Source of the DNA: Aldrovandia affinis
Taxonomy: Eukaryota > Chordata > Actinopteri > Notacanthiformes > Halosauridae
Length of the DNA: 64,000 nt
Assembly (NCBI GenBank): GCA_029706075.1
Contig: JAINUG010000054.1
Location: forward strand, 5,694,574 to 5,758,573
Direction: 5' to 3'
The translations under genes and the position numbers were made by a program. Of the stretch, positions 32,855 to 58,079 are shown in pieces; positions within the stretch are counted from its first letter, which is position 1, and each line of letters opens with the position of its first letter. Under the pieces are notes generated by a model. The model searched no databases. It was not told the origin of the DNA and was given only the letters and a program-made list of their open reading frames with translations.

Positions 32855-33634
32855 CAGGCTTCGGATGCAGCATCCATGCACACATCACTCAAAAACCAAG
32901 CTATTCACATATACAAAACATGCACATCTTTAAAACACAATATCAAAATTTCACCTTGAAGTTATTTATTTACTGCCAAAATGAAGGAAACCTTCACCAA
33001 TGTATTCCCCAGAAACATGACCAGTACTGTTCCAATGCAATGCATATTTACCTATATTCATCAACATTCAAAACCAATAAAACACACACACACACACACA
33101 CACTGAACTCTCACTACAGCGCGCTCAACTGTAACTAATTGATCCTCCAAACTACCCTCTGCAGCACCACGCTTTCCAGTAAAAATGTTTTTTTTTAAAT
33201 TGAATGTTAGGTAAGATAAACAAGTCCTATTTAAGCAAAAGTGAAGCATTTATTTTCATTTGTTTTAAGGATAGAATTTGAGCTGTCTTCTGTTCCTTAT
33301 TTTTAGGCCCAAGGTATAAGAGTATCCCAGATATAAGAGTTTCATAGGAAATAAGTTAAAGATTAAATCATGTGGGCATGTCTATCTTAGGGGAGATCTT
33401 CTCATTGCTGTGCTTGAATGTAACAATATCAGAAGCATTGAGATGAAGCCCTTCATCACGTATCAAAGGTAAGCACTGGAAGGTAAAACATAGCAGATAT
33501 TTCTGTCATATTGGGCATAAAGAACAGTCACACAGGCAGGACTGCAGGGTGCTCTGTCATACAGTAAAGACTATTTTGTTTTGTATTCCCAGAAACCAAA
33601 TGTAATATTCTTTTCTATTCAAAATATAAAATTA

Positions 33635-35085
33635 GCATTTTGTATTATTAATTTTATTTGGCGTTTATCATCAAAAAGGGTAAGCGGATTTGCTCTTAAG
33701 GTTAACTTTTGTTGCCACTAGGGGACAGAGAGGGAATTTTCCATTTTTTCCCCGTCTAGCTTCGACAAGCTTGTTAAAAAGCTTACCGATTACCAAATTC
33801 GGCATTGCACCTAGCTGACGTGAGGTTTTTTGTGGTTTTCGCCCTCTCAGGAGCAAATCCAAAAGCTGGGGAACATTCGATAGCTAACTAGCTTTTGTTT
33901 GTTTAATCTTAAGTGTTGGGTACAGCTGCACTGGGCCAGCATATGTTTAGGGTATGCTTGGGATATGCTTATCCCAAAGGTAAGACAAAATAGGATGAAA
34001 AAACAGTCTCTGCAGTGGATGAATAAATCTTTACAGGACATTTTGAGGCAAAACAAGCGACTGTACAGAGTATACAAAAAGAAAAACTCAAGAGAGAAAC
34101 AAGGAAGATTATTGTAATATGTGGGCTAAGGCTAAAAAGGAAATAAGAGCAGCTAAAAGGCAGTTGGAAATTAAAATGTCCCAAGATGCAAAAAGTAATC
34201 ATAAGAAGTTTTTTCAATATTGTAGTAGAAAAAGGAAGGCTAATGATGAGGTTAAGTGCATTAAGAATAAGGAAGGAACATTGGTTTACGTATAATAATA
34301 AGGATATTGCTAACACACTAAACAGTTACTTTGTTGAGAGCTTTACTAGAGAAGAGGTTATAAATATGCCTAAATGTATAGCCAATGTACAGAATGTTTT
34401 GGAGGACTTTGAGATAAGAGATGTAGAAATACTACAAAAACTTAAGACAAATAAGGCAGCAGGCCCTGATAGCATATATCCAGGTGTACTCAAATAACAT
34501 GGGGAAATTATATATAAACCATTAAGAGATATTTTTATGCAATCCATAATCACTGGAGAAATACCAGATGACTGGAAGCAGGGTACTATAATTCCAATAT
34601 ATAAGAAGGGGGACCGTACTGACCCAGGGAACTATAAGCCTGTCAGTTTAACTTGCATCTCGTGTAAAATACTGGAATGTATTATTAGGGACAAGTTGGA
34701 ATAATTCTTGAAAAATTATAGTATTTTAAGGGAGAGCCAAGGGACCTCTGCTCTTCCATATTTACATTAATGATCTTGATAGGGACGTTAGTAGCAAAAT
34801 AATAACATTTTAGATGATACTAAACTTGGGGGTTTGGCAAACAGTTTGGAATCGACTAAAGTAATCCAAGATGATTTAAACAAAATCCAAGAATGGCCAG
34901 AAAAGTGGCAGATGACATTCCATATTGCTATATGTAAAGTTACGCATGTGGGAAATAAAAACAAGACAGGATGGTAGGAGAAAAAATAGTAGGTGGTCAA
35001 TTTGAAAAATACTTAGGAATTGTAGTTAATCAAAGTCTATCTGCATCAAAGCATATCCATGGTAACCATGTAAAAAAGGCACCCT
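33635..35085 (+). mobile_element. CR1/Rex1-like LINE fragment e with reverse-transcriptase part
   Basis: The leader is followed by a deletion of the whole endonuclease (join at about 33950-33965). Then come linker and reverse-transcriptase blocks: RQNRMKKQSLQ, LKTNKAAGPDSIYPGVLK (34438-34491), GTIIPIYKKGDRTDPGNYKP, and later a QFEKYLGI-type block near 35000. Stops and frameshifts are frequent. This is the only copy with reverse-transcriptase sequence and may show how the array LINE once continued. Confidence 0.8.
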
Positions 35086-35089
35086 AATT

Positions 35090-36590
35090 AAATGAATAAA
35101 TTAGGTCATGAAGGCAAGCTCCACCACTGGAGGGCCACTGGATCCCCTAAAGGGTACAGCCAGGACCGAAAACAAGGCTCATTATTCAGAAGTTGTATTG
35201 TGTACCAATTTACTTTTTTGTCAGGGACAGAGGAAAAAAACATTGTTACAATGTTAAAAACAAGCACCAAATTGCATTGTTTATAACCAAAGGCTAATTT
35301 CCAACACCTGTCCCCTATAAACTACAGAAAAATACAGCAGAACATTAAATCAGGTGTCTTGTTCCAAACTGCTCTGGTGAAAGATTGAAGGCCTCTACAT
35401 GCTCGAAGGACAACACAACAGCAACACAACCCGGGCTCTGCAACATCAACGCAACCTTTGCGACCTACGCAGAGTGGGTTTCAGAGGTTGTCTAACACAA
35501 AAATCTAACTCGCGACCACAGCGCACCATTCATGTAGATGTTGCGCATCATTGATTGGTTGGTTGGTTAGCGAATGGAGGCGGAGCTGACATAGTCATAG
35601 TTCATAGGTCACAGTTCATCAAGCTAGTAGCTAACAATATAGCTAGCTAGCATCATTTATTCGACACGGTATAAAATACACCAGCTTCAGGAAAGATGGG
35701 CTGAAGAAGTTTGAAGGTACAGGAGTTTCCCTGCTTTCATGAAAACCTTGTCGACCATGTTCAATACATTGACACCTACTAGTGTACAGAAGTGTAATGA
35801 CACCATGTTGCATAGGCTGCGCATAGCCTTTGCAGACGTATGAATTGTAGAGTGCTTGCGACATTGTCGCATTGCGCGAAACGCGATGTCATCGCACAAG
35901 TTACGTAGAAGCACGTAGAGGCCCTTAGGTGTCCTGAGGCTATAAGGACTTGTGATTTTATGTCAGCTTCATATTCATTTTGCTCTTTACAAGACTGTAG
36001 GCAGTCAGAACATGGGCAGTGGTATTAATGTTAATATAGCAAGCTTTAAAGAAACATACTCTCCGGATAATTTTTAATCTCCTCTCTTCTTGTGTATTTT
36101 TATTCATTTTTAATAAAGTATCCATCCATCTATCTACGAGAGGTTCAGGTCAGCAGCCCCGAACATTCGTATAAACGAACCAGAGGAGAACAGCCTTCAG
36201 TTATTTCAGCGACATTACACCACCCGCCGCCAAATGCAAACCCAACTGTACGTGCGCACGTGGGTGTGTGTGTGAGTGCTTACTGTTCCCGTGACAGCTC
36301 TACCACCCCTAAGGAAATAAACAAGCCGAACGTTGGAGAGAAAGACAGACAGACAGACACACCCGGTCCACGGTATTCCATTTTGTAGTTTATTTTCATT
36401 CTTTTGTTTTAGCATCCAGGAGTAAAATTCACAATATCCAGTTTATTTTTGTTTTTTTTACGGAGTGACGACACTACCTTCAGACACAGCTCAATGTCCT
36501 AAGCTCATAAATGAGTGCTCCTGTGACCAGCCGCTGGGGGGGGGGGGGTGGTGGACAATTAAATAAAAACCCCTAAGCACAAAGCCTCAA
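35090..36590. other. Spacer between LINE array and 0.8-kb repeats
   Basis: No gene was recognised. Bases 35690-35910 have overlapping minus-strand ORFs without domain features. There is a (GACA)n run at about 36344-36360, and a G-run of about 15 at 36534-36548. Confidence 0.4.
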
Positions 36591-36659
36591 GTGATTAAGC
36601 CTCAGTTGATGATGTCAGATACATTGTCACTCCAATTACTGACTCTCCAATGTAATCAA

Positions 36660-39600
36660 AAAGTCTGAGACTTTTCCCCCCCAATCTCTGGGCATCATTC
36701 CCATTATCTGTCAGTGCTTTCCCTGATGCAGCGAATGGGCCTATGCAAACAAATCCATTCCGGCTTTTCTGAGCCAATATCCCTCTGGTTCACAATAGGC
36801 TTTAGTGTTGGACCTCAAAATTAAACAGAAAACAAAAACGGACCAGGTGGCCCAGGGTTCCACACAACTTGAATGGAGATTTAAAAGAGAGAATACAGAG
36901 ACACCAAAACTGGAGCAGTTCTCTTGAAGGCAAAGAAATACAATTTCCACTAAGTGCTTGAACTCACACTAAAAAGCCACTCATATAGACCATGTAAACT
37001 ACTACTGAAGTTGAGGCTATGCAGGCCATTGCTTCAGACCCCAAATCAATGAAAATGTGCCTTACCCTCAGGTGCATGCCTATAGACAACCAATGCCCAC
37101 AGAGAACAATATTTGGAGTGGCACGTGTACCTCATCTTTAGAGAAACACAGCTCTAGAGAATTTGTAGTTTTATTGTCAGCATCTACATGGCGACAACGG
37201 TCCCATCACCCAGATACAATCCTTAACGTTACCACCCTGTCGACTGTGCGTACAGGTCGTCTTTGACATGTCCCTATATATCCTTGTCCCTCCGCTATGA
37301 AAGCTCTTCCTTGCAACCCATACTAGTTGGGTTTTGGCTCGAGCCATGAGGCTTGGGAGGTTCATCGGGGCCGTACTGCAGCTGCTACTACCCGATTGGC
37401 TTTCCAACAGTCACATGACACAGACCGGACACATGAAAATAGATCGCCTGACAAAACCTCTGCCGGCAAGGCCCACTCAGGTGTGGCCTGCGGTCTCACC
37501 TTCCCGTACATCGAAACGAGTTCCTCCGAAAGTCGTGGAACACCGAGGTGCGTGTCAATTCTCTCCTTCCCAACTACTTGCTTCCGCTTGACAAGGTGAG
37601 CGAACCGTCTAGAGGCGGGGAACGTAAAACGCCACCTTTCAAACCCGTATAACGTTTCATCAAGGACAAAGCTTTCTAAAAGGCAGGAAAAGATCATTAC
37701 TGAGGCAGGAAGGCCCACTATGCGCACACTACGAGTTCGAACGCCCCCCAAAATAGCCGGCTGGAGCAACTGGGGAAAATGTGCACACAACAAAACAAAG
37801 GGGAGTGCAAAGGGGATTGGGGGTTAAAAGGAATTGGAAGTTGACACTGAAAAGGAAATGAAGAAGAGGCCAATCAAGTTAAAAACAATAAGAAATTAAA
37901 AAATAAGAAATAAAACAAATAAGAAATATAAAAATAAGGGTTTGTGTATAAGACCCAAGGCTCATCCTGTCAATCCGTAATGCATTCATCAAGATATGAC
38001 AAATTGTATGTGAAATAATTTTGTTCTTCCTTCAACGTGGTGGAAAGGTAGCATTTCCCAGTTTGAACCATTTCACCAGGCTCTCTGATGGGGTGGTGGC
38101 CCTCTGCTGGGGTCGATTTAGAAATCAAAAGTCAGGACGTTTCCCCCCAATCTCTGGGTATCATTCCCATTATCTTTCAGTGCTTTCCCTGATGCAGCGA
38201 ATGGGCCTATGCAAACAAATCCATTCCGGCTTTTCTGAGCCAATATCCCTCTGGTTCACAATAGGCTTTAGTGTTGGACCTCAAAATTAAATTAAACAGA
38301 AAAAAAAATGGACCAGCTGGCCCAGGGTTCCACACAACTTGAAAGGAAGAGATTTAAAAGAGAGAATACAGAGACACCAAAACTGGAGCAGTTCTCTTGA
38401 AGGCAAATAAATACAATTTCCACTATTAAGTGCTTGAACTCACACTAAAAAGCCACTCATATAGACCATGTAAACTACTGCGGAAGTTGAGGCTATGCAG
38501 GCCATTGCTTAAGACCCCAAATCAATGAAAATGTGCCTTACCCTCAGGTGCATGCCTATGGACAACCAATGCCCCGGGAACAATATTTGAGTGGCACGTG
38601 TACCTCATCTTTAGAGAAGCTCTAGAAAATTGGTAGGTTTATTGTCAGAGCGACAACGGTCCCATCACCCAGATACAATCCCTAATGTTACCACCCTTTC
38701 GACTGTGCGTACAGGTCGTCTTTTACATATCCCTACATAAATAGAAATATAAAAATAAGGGTTTGTGTATAAGACCCAAGGCTCATCCTGTCAATCTGAA
38801 AGGCATTCATCAAGATATGACAAATTGTATGTGAAATAATTTTGTTCTTCCTTCAACGTGGCGGAAAGGTAGCATTTCCCAATTTGAGCCATTTCACCAG
38901 GCTCTCTGATGGGGTGGTGGCCCTCTGCTGGGGTCGATTTAGAAATCAAAAGTCAGGACGTTTCCCCCCAATCTCTGGGTATCATTCCCATTATCTTTCA
39001 GTGCTTTCCCTGATGCAGCGAATGGGCCTATGCAAACAAATCCATTCCGGCTTTTTCTGAGCCAATATCCCTCTGGTTCACAAGAGGCTTTAGTGTTGGA
39101 CCTCAAAATTAAACAGAAAAAAAAATGGACCAGCTGGCCCAGGGTTCCACACAACTTGAAAGGAAGAGATAAATACAATTTCCACTATTAAGTGCTTGAA
39201 CTCACACTAAAAAGCCACTCATATAGACCATGTAAACTACTGCGGAAGTTGAGGCTATGCAGGCCATTGCTTAAGACCCCAAATCAATGAAAATGTGCCT
39301 TACCCTCAGGTGCATGCCTATGGACAACCAATGCCCACCGGGAACAATATTTGGAGTGGCACGTGTACCTCATCTTTAGAGAAGCTCTAGAAAATTGGTA
39401 GGTTTATTGTCAGTATCTACACGGCGACAACGGTCCCATCACCCAGATACAATCCCTAATGTTACCACCCTTTCGACTGTGCGTACAGGTCGTCTTTTAC
39501 ATATCCCTACATAAATAGAAATATAAAAATAAGGGTTTGTGTATAAGACCCAAGGCTCATGCTGTCAATCTGAAAGGCATTCATCAAGATATGACAAATT

Positions 39601-39722
39601 GTATGCGAGATAATTTTGTTCTTCCTTCAGCGTGGCGGAAAGGTAGCATTTCCCAATTTGAGCCATTTCACCAGGCTCTCTGATGGTGGGGTGGTGGCCC
39701 TCTGCTGGGGTCGATTTAGAAA
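36660..39722 (+). repeat. Tandem repeat with unit of about 0.8 kb
   Basis: Units start with aaatataaaaataagggttt at about 37925, 38750 and 39524 (periods about 825 and 774). A 5'-truncated unit lies at 36660-37290, and the last copy stops at about 39722. Shared landmarks are cccattatctttcagtgctt, ccattccggcttttctgagc, gaggctatgcaggccattgc and gcgtacaggtcgtcttt. A 630-base non-repeat segment (37291-37924) separates the first copy. The short repeated ORFs (MFFLQRGGKVAFP) are not supported as genes. Confidence 0.85.
37291..37924. other. Unique segment within the 0.8-kb repeat array
   Basis: Moderately GC-rich, with overlapping ORFs on both strands (37334-37591 +, 37362-37793 -, 143 codons). None has recognisable motifs, splice context or a family resemblance. 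It could be a CpG-rich exon remnant or promoter of a non-coding RNA, but the sequence does not decide. Confidence 0.3.
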
Positions 39723-40251
39723 TTGCCCTGGCAGCGTCCAATTTTTTTCATCAAACTGTGAAAACGCAGCAAGGGCAAATCATGTACCTTGTATATTTGT
39801 TTACATATTATAGAATGTAAATATTGCGCATGCGCACACACCCACACACACAGAAGAAGGGGGATGTGTGGAACCCAGAGATTTCTAACCATTGTCCTCA
39901 TTCAGGGTGGTCCAACCTGAATTTTAACATGAAGGAGAGGTTCATCCTTAAAACATTTTTTAAAATCTGAAATCAGCTTGAGCAAATATGCAAACTTAAA
40001 ACAAAATGGGGGAAGAACTGAGGAAATAGGCTGTGCAAGTTTACGTGTTTAAAAAAAAAAAAAAACGAACAAAAAAAACTCCAACTCCCATGGTCCCTCC
40101 CACCCCGTGACTGCCGTGGTCGTGCTGGAGAGGTCAGCCCTGCTCCGGGGATGGCAGCGATGGCTCTACGTCTACTACTGACAGGCTTGCTAGCTAAATA
40201 ACACTGTTTCATTGGGACGTGTTGCGTGGGGGACCTGGCGGCTGGGACGGT

Positions 40252-52807
<12,556 letters not shown>

Positions 52808-52972
52808 ATTCTCTTTGGAAAGTGAAATAACAGCTGGGAGAATGAATAATTTTTCAGAGTTAAGTTAGCGAAATATAATTGTTCAGACAAGACGTAATTC
52901 TTATAAAAATCATATGTACACACTGACAAGCTATGACTCGCGCCAGCCTGACCGTGTTCGATTCGATGTCCG

Positions 52973-52982
52973 CATTTCCGGT
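52973..52982 (-). promoter_or_regulatory. ETS/GABP-like site upstream of kat7
   Basis: Minus-strand accggaaatg matches the core CCGGAA(A/G) bound by ETS factors. It lies about 165-175 bases before the ATG of a TATA-less gene, where such sites are common. Position and motif only; no binding evidence. Confidence 0.4.
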
Positions 52983-52999
52983 AAATGAAAGGAAGGGGG

Positions 53000-55740
53000 C
53001 AGTGTTTCTCTTTTTGTGTTCACTCTACACTATGCTTACTGGTAATAGTTCATTTTCGTAATTTAGCACCTTTCATTTGCAGAGACATGCAATGAATGCA
53101 TCGATAGAATTTTTTAAAAGTTAGACAGGTATTACAAGCACGTGCATGTGGGATATAGACACATACAGTACAAGCATAAGCAATTTCGCAGTATAATCAA
53201 AACTGATGGAGCCGGTACAAAGAAGGAATCGCATATGTATAGGAAACACTAATATCAGTAAGTTATGGCAATATAGCAACAGGTGGCGGGAAGCTGTAAC
53301 GGACAGTGTTACAGCAGCATACAAGGGCAGTGGGGAACACGGACAGCTATCAAACAGATCAATAGTTATTGTATAAAAAAAACATTCTAAAAAGATATAC
53401 TTAGGTGTGAACACCTATGTAAGAGCAGTACTAGACAGTCATTGAACTCAGCAGCAACCCAGCAGCAGTAATTGCATGGGAGTTGCTTATTTAAGTAGAA
53501 TGATATAAAAGTGTGTTTTAAGGCTTATTTCAAGTACACAATTGAGTGGGCTTACACAACATTATATTAGAGAACTTAAGCTTGTGCCAGAAAGCAAAAG
53601 ACAAGGTTTTACATCAGTCACTATGGTGTACTTGGCACAGAAAATAGACTGATGGATGGGGCTGGTGCAATCCAAAGTCTTACAAACCAGGAGAGCCAGT
53701 TTTACAGTGAATGTGGTCTTTCACTGGTAGCTAGTGTTTTGAGAAGCTTGACTTATTGGGGGTAACCTGGTACTTGGAGGCCATCATTTGTTTATCAGTG
53801 CAAAGTAACTGATTGCACACCTTGAGAAACCATAAGACTATTTCTAGGAGCTAACAGTGATGAGGTAAATATTAGGGCTTTATCACTGACTACCAGAAAA
53901 TGTTTGCAACATATGTAAACAAATAAAGGATGTGCTCTGTTTAGAAATACAAGTGTTACTTGGTGTGAAAGTAAGGTTAGCTGCGTATTGCTTTGGGTAT
54001 TTTATCAAATGTATGTATGCCAATTTAAATGCAAATATTAGTTGTTCACATACATTAGGAGAAACCTAATTGATGGTGAATACATTTGTTAACCTGGAAA
54101 TATTATATTGAAAAACACATTAAACACTGCTAGCCAAAACTCCAAAGGGGATAAAAGTTGAAAACTAATATAAGAGAACCACAGGAAGGGACCTTTTTCT
54201 GCCAATAGAAATCGATAAATGGGTCGATCATGAAAGGAGATAATTAAATTGAGTTCATAATGTCAGATGGAGAGCTGGGAAATATTAATGGAACAGGCCT
54301 CTTCATTGACTTTCATAAAATTATACATTTCCCTGCTTGTACTTGCATATGATATGTTGTTTAATGTGTGTAAAATCTGACCTTGATGATTGAGAAGAAT
54401 GCTTCCAAATATCAATTAGCCCAGAGTCAAACTGCTTTACAGGCTACCAGTGATGTGACTGGAACTGACTGAATTCTGATGGATTGAAGTCCACGCCCAC
54501 TGTGGCTTGCAAAAAAGTGTTTTAACCTTTTTTAACTTTTCTTTTTCAGGTATGATGTGCAGCTGCCAACATTGATGTCTATCGCTGTGTTACTGCACTG
54601 ATCTCTTGTGCAAACCATGTTTAATCTTACCATGTATTAATGCACTTTTTGTAAGTCACTCTGGATAAGAGCGTCTGCTAAATGCCGTAAATATATAAAT
54701 ATAATTAGGGCCACTAGCTCGCCATTGCTGCTCCAAGCCAGCTAGAGGAATTGGAAGGGAAAATTTTCAGAATATACATTAAGCACACAGCTATACACTA
54801 TGGCAAAGTACAATCTACAACCTGTGTAACGCATTAAATAATCCAATATGAAAGCACTGTAATATGCAGCCATTGTTTGTATTTATTAATTGTATGGCTT
54901 TCCTGACTGTGTATGTTATATTAACTTATTTTTATACTTTTTCATGCAAAGATGGTGAGTGACATGTACAAATATACAATTCCTTTCAAGGTTCTCCTCC
55001 ACTGGACATGGTAGTGGAGTGTCAGCAGACTGATTACAGAATTTTTAAAGTATATAGACTGGATGTTGGTTAAACCAGTGGAAGTAATATACCACCTGCT
55101 TCTTTTTTTGGCAAAGGAGACATTTTCCTTGGCTGGAGTTAATACTAGAGTTCTGTTTCTTGCTCAGCTGCTCCATGCATAGTGTACTTGTATCTGTTGC
55201 CAAAAAGGACAACATGCAGACTTCCAAGAAATAACACAGTATCATGGACAAAAGTAAGAAAGGAGAGGAAAAAGGAATGCGCCTGCAAACTGTTCAAAAA
55301 CATAGCTAGTCTTTATCAAGTTACCAGAGCAATGCGACAGATTTAAATCACAGACTTGTATCAATATACAATATCAATATATATAATATCAATGTATTGA
55401 CATTACATGACGTGACATGACATGTGATGGCAGGTATATGCCACCCACCAAGTTACCAGGTACACCCCATACCTATACAGCACTGACAGTTTGGCACTTT
55501 TCTGGGGTTCCCACAGAAATACAGTAACTACTATGCCTGCAGTTCTTAAAAACAGTAAGTTCTGTACCTTCTGACCTCATATAAACAGAATTTGAATACA
55601 ACTTCACACAGCCACACACTTCACACTTGGCTTATTTTGTGTCTTCCTTGTATAGGCATGAAATTTATGTTTTACGTGTTACTTCCTGAAAGTTTGGGAA
55701 AACATGAATTCCTAAACAAAGGTATACAAATTCCTGGGAC
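53000..55740. other. Intergenic region upstream of kat7
   Basis: AT-rich with no gene recognised. An L2 3' tail lies at about 54530-54700. The minus-strand ORFs at 53121-53414 and 55045-55251 lack any supporting feature. Confidence 0.4.
54530..54700 (+). mobile_element. L2 3' UTR fragment
   Basis: caggtatgatgtgcagctgc, atctcttgtgcaaac and cactctggataagagcgtct followed by gctaaatgccg: the conserved L2 3' tail, heavily 5'-truncated. Confidence 0.75.
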
Positions 55741-55749
55741 AGGACAATT

Positions 55750-56075
55750 TTGGGGCTCGGGTGGTGTAGCGGAAAAGGCATTCGCCTGGAAAGCAGGTTG
55801 CCCACTGCAGCTGCGGTTCGAAACCCGGCTGCGCACGCCCAGCTCTGGCCGAGAGCACCGTTTGGGGGTGGTGATTGGCTGACCACCCCAGAGGGAGGGG
55901 GGAGGGAGAGCCAGCACAAGCTTGCCAAGAGGCGCAAAAGGCATCCCTGTAAGGGAAAGACTGGCTTGACCCTGAGGATGGGCGGCGGGCTCGTAGGGGA
56001 GGGTGAATTTTAAGAAATAGAGGGTATTTAGGGCCACCAAAGTGAGAGAAAAAACGGAAAAAATCTTAAACAAAA
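55750..56075 (+). repeat. tRNA-derived SINE, second family
   Basis: The head ggggctcgggtggtgtagcg is followed by the B-box-like gcggttcgaaacccggctgc, a GC-rich middle (accaccccagagggaggggg) and an A-rich end. It differs from the SINE at 2719. The loops and acceptor stem do not form a normal tRNA, and the tRNA-unrelated part is about 240 bases. Confidence 0.65.
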
Positions 56076-56589
56076 TTTAGAAAAGAAAACTTCCCAATTT
56101 ATTTAGAAGTCCCTAATAAGGAGCATGCAAGAATATCCACAACCAGATCTAGAGATTTATCATTCACACAACTTCAGAATCAGCCCAATCTGAGGCAACC
56201 ACTTCTGCTCAGGCAAGAGGGAGGGGAACTAGTGAGTAGTGACAGGGATAGCTGATAAATACGCTGGCAACTGCTTGCTCTTATAATATCTTCATGCACC
56301 TTCTAATATCAAACTATGATGAACTACGGTAAGTCACTGTGACCCACATTCAACAAAGAAACTCTTGTTGAAGGACAGGGCTGAGATCTCAGGACAAACA
56401 CAGGGGGGTGGTGATGAGTTTCTCGGACTCTTACATAAAGTAATAGATGCTTTTGAGGAAATGTCTATTCTGGAAATTCTTTTATTTTCTCTGGAATTGA
56501 GGACTGCAGTAAACATTAAATTATATTTAAACAGAAATGCTAATAACTGTCACAGAGGAAGGGTGATGAGATGAGTTAATTGACATTGG

Positions 56590-56925
56590 CAAAAATCGGA
56601 ATCACTTCCAATCTTCCGCAAGAGACTCAAAACCCACCTCTTCAGACTCCACTACCACTGAACACTGTCCATCTAGTCAATCTGTCGTCACCACTGTTTA
56701 CTTGTTCTACACTATTTTAAAAAAAACCCACTAACCTTTTCTTTCCCAGTGTTACAGGTATGATATGCAGATGCCTGCAATGATGTCTATTGCTGTTTTA
56801 CTGCACTGATCTTGTGCGCTAACTATGATTGTTCTTATCTTGTATTAATGCACATCTTGTAAGTCACTCTGGATAAGAGCGTCTGCTAAATGCTTAAAAT
56901 GTAAAATGTAAAAATGTAGAAAAAC
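56590..56925 (+). mobile_element. L2 LINE 3' end
   Basis: The last coding residues (FRKRLKTHLFRLHYH-type, from cttccgcaagagactcaaaa) precede the L2 3' UTR with ggtatgatatgcagatgcct and the cactctggataagagcgtct tail, ending in short aaatg repeats. It is the best-preserved L2 end in the window. Confidence 0.85.
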
Positions 56926-57959
56926 AAACCTCTGACCTTGTTTATACACAGTACACTTAAATTGACTTTTTTTAGTCGTTTAAACATGGGGTTGTTTACA
57001 CATAGACTATAGATCTGGTTTTATTAGTCTATTTCATGAGCACTTAACAAAATAACAATTTTAAGGGCCAGATGTACTAAAGGATTGCAACTGCAAAAGC
57101 AATATAGCAATATCTACTGGGTCAAATACGTGCTATTAGCATGGGGTATTACGTCACTCTGCGGCTTTCCTTTAGATACATAGTTAAATCTATTCATGCA
57201 TATGTATACTTGGGGTGAACGCGCTAAAACAGAGTGGAGATTCTGTAAATTAGGCCAATTAGGTATTCCATCTGATTGACTAAAGCATGCGTGAGAATTT
57301 GAAGAACACCTGAAAGTAGGTGGTGATTGGTCAAGCTCACGTTTTATAAACTCTTCAAAGAATTTGACCAAAATTAAGACCCAATTCTTATGGTGATTTT
57401 AATTAACTGGTTTGAAAAAATAAATAAAAAAGGCTTTTTCATGGGTGTCTCCTACTGGAAATTTGCGAATGAGGGCGTTTCATTTCTTTGATTGCATAAT
57501 TGGAACCGGTTTATTGATTGGCTTTTGTTTCTACCAATTACTGTGGCTCATTTAGCTAATTAGTTGAATGCGCCAATGTGGGTTCACTTGCAGATTAGAC
57601 CACAGTAACATGCTTCATATGGGAACACAAGAACAGTCTTCAGCTGTCTTTCATGGGCTTATCAAGAAATTTGGTAAAATGTCAAATCGTGTAAATGATT
57701 GGGCCATTTAAATAATTATGAGAAGAAGTTGGCATGAAATCCAGAAACGGATGCAGCCCTCCTCACCCACCCCTGGTTTATAAGCATAAGTTTAGGGCAA
57801 GTTCGTACAACCCCCCAATAAACAAGTGAATGTGAATAAGTAATCTGTATAAATAACCAAAATAAAATCAAATAAAATAACCTGAAAGTTGTTGTGTCCC
57901 AAACCCGTGAGGGCGAGAGTTGAAGGTCTTTTGTTTATTTTAGTCTTTATGTGCATTCT

Positions 57960-57983
57960 CTGTGTGTGTGTGTGTGTGTGTGT
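57960..57983. repeat. (TG)n microsatellite
   Basis: About 12 TG units, inside a stretch (57890-58077) ending cacggcacgtgaca that resembles an LTR 3' end but has no confirmed left end. Confidence 0.7.
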
Positions 57984-58079
57984 CTCTAATAAACCGTTGG
58001 TCCGCAGAGCGATAAACTACACTTCCTGCGCCCTGCTGTTCTCTTCCCTTCCTGTTTGTATCGCACGGCACGTGACAGT

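Larger units (their letters stand above)
26551..33634 (+). repeat. Tandem array of three 2.36-kb chimeric units
   Basis: The block gcattttgtattgttaattt recurs at 26551, 28917, 31279 and 33635, giving unit lengths of 2366, 2362 and 2356. Each unit has the LINE 5' half, then unknown-gene exon B/C, then a 3' UTR with aataaaacacac and (CA)n, then about 530 bases of spacer containing gtaagataaacaagtcct and ccaaggtataagagtatccc. Partial units flank it at 25188-26550 and 33635-35085. Divergence between units is a few percent by eye. Confidence 0.9.

Noticed and set aside
37362..37793. 143-codon minus-strand ORF
   Set aside because: No domain, signal or splice support, and overlapping ORFs on the other strand; probably chance in GC-rich DNA.
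55750..55840. tRNA gene
   Set aside because: The B-box is good, but flanking stems do not pair as in a tRNA, and a long unrelated body follows as in SINEs.
57890..58077. Second solo LTR
   Set aside because: The right end cacgtgaca and an aataaa block look LTR-like, but no left end or target duplication could be found.
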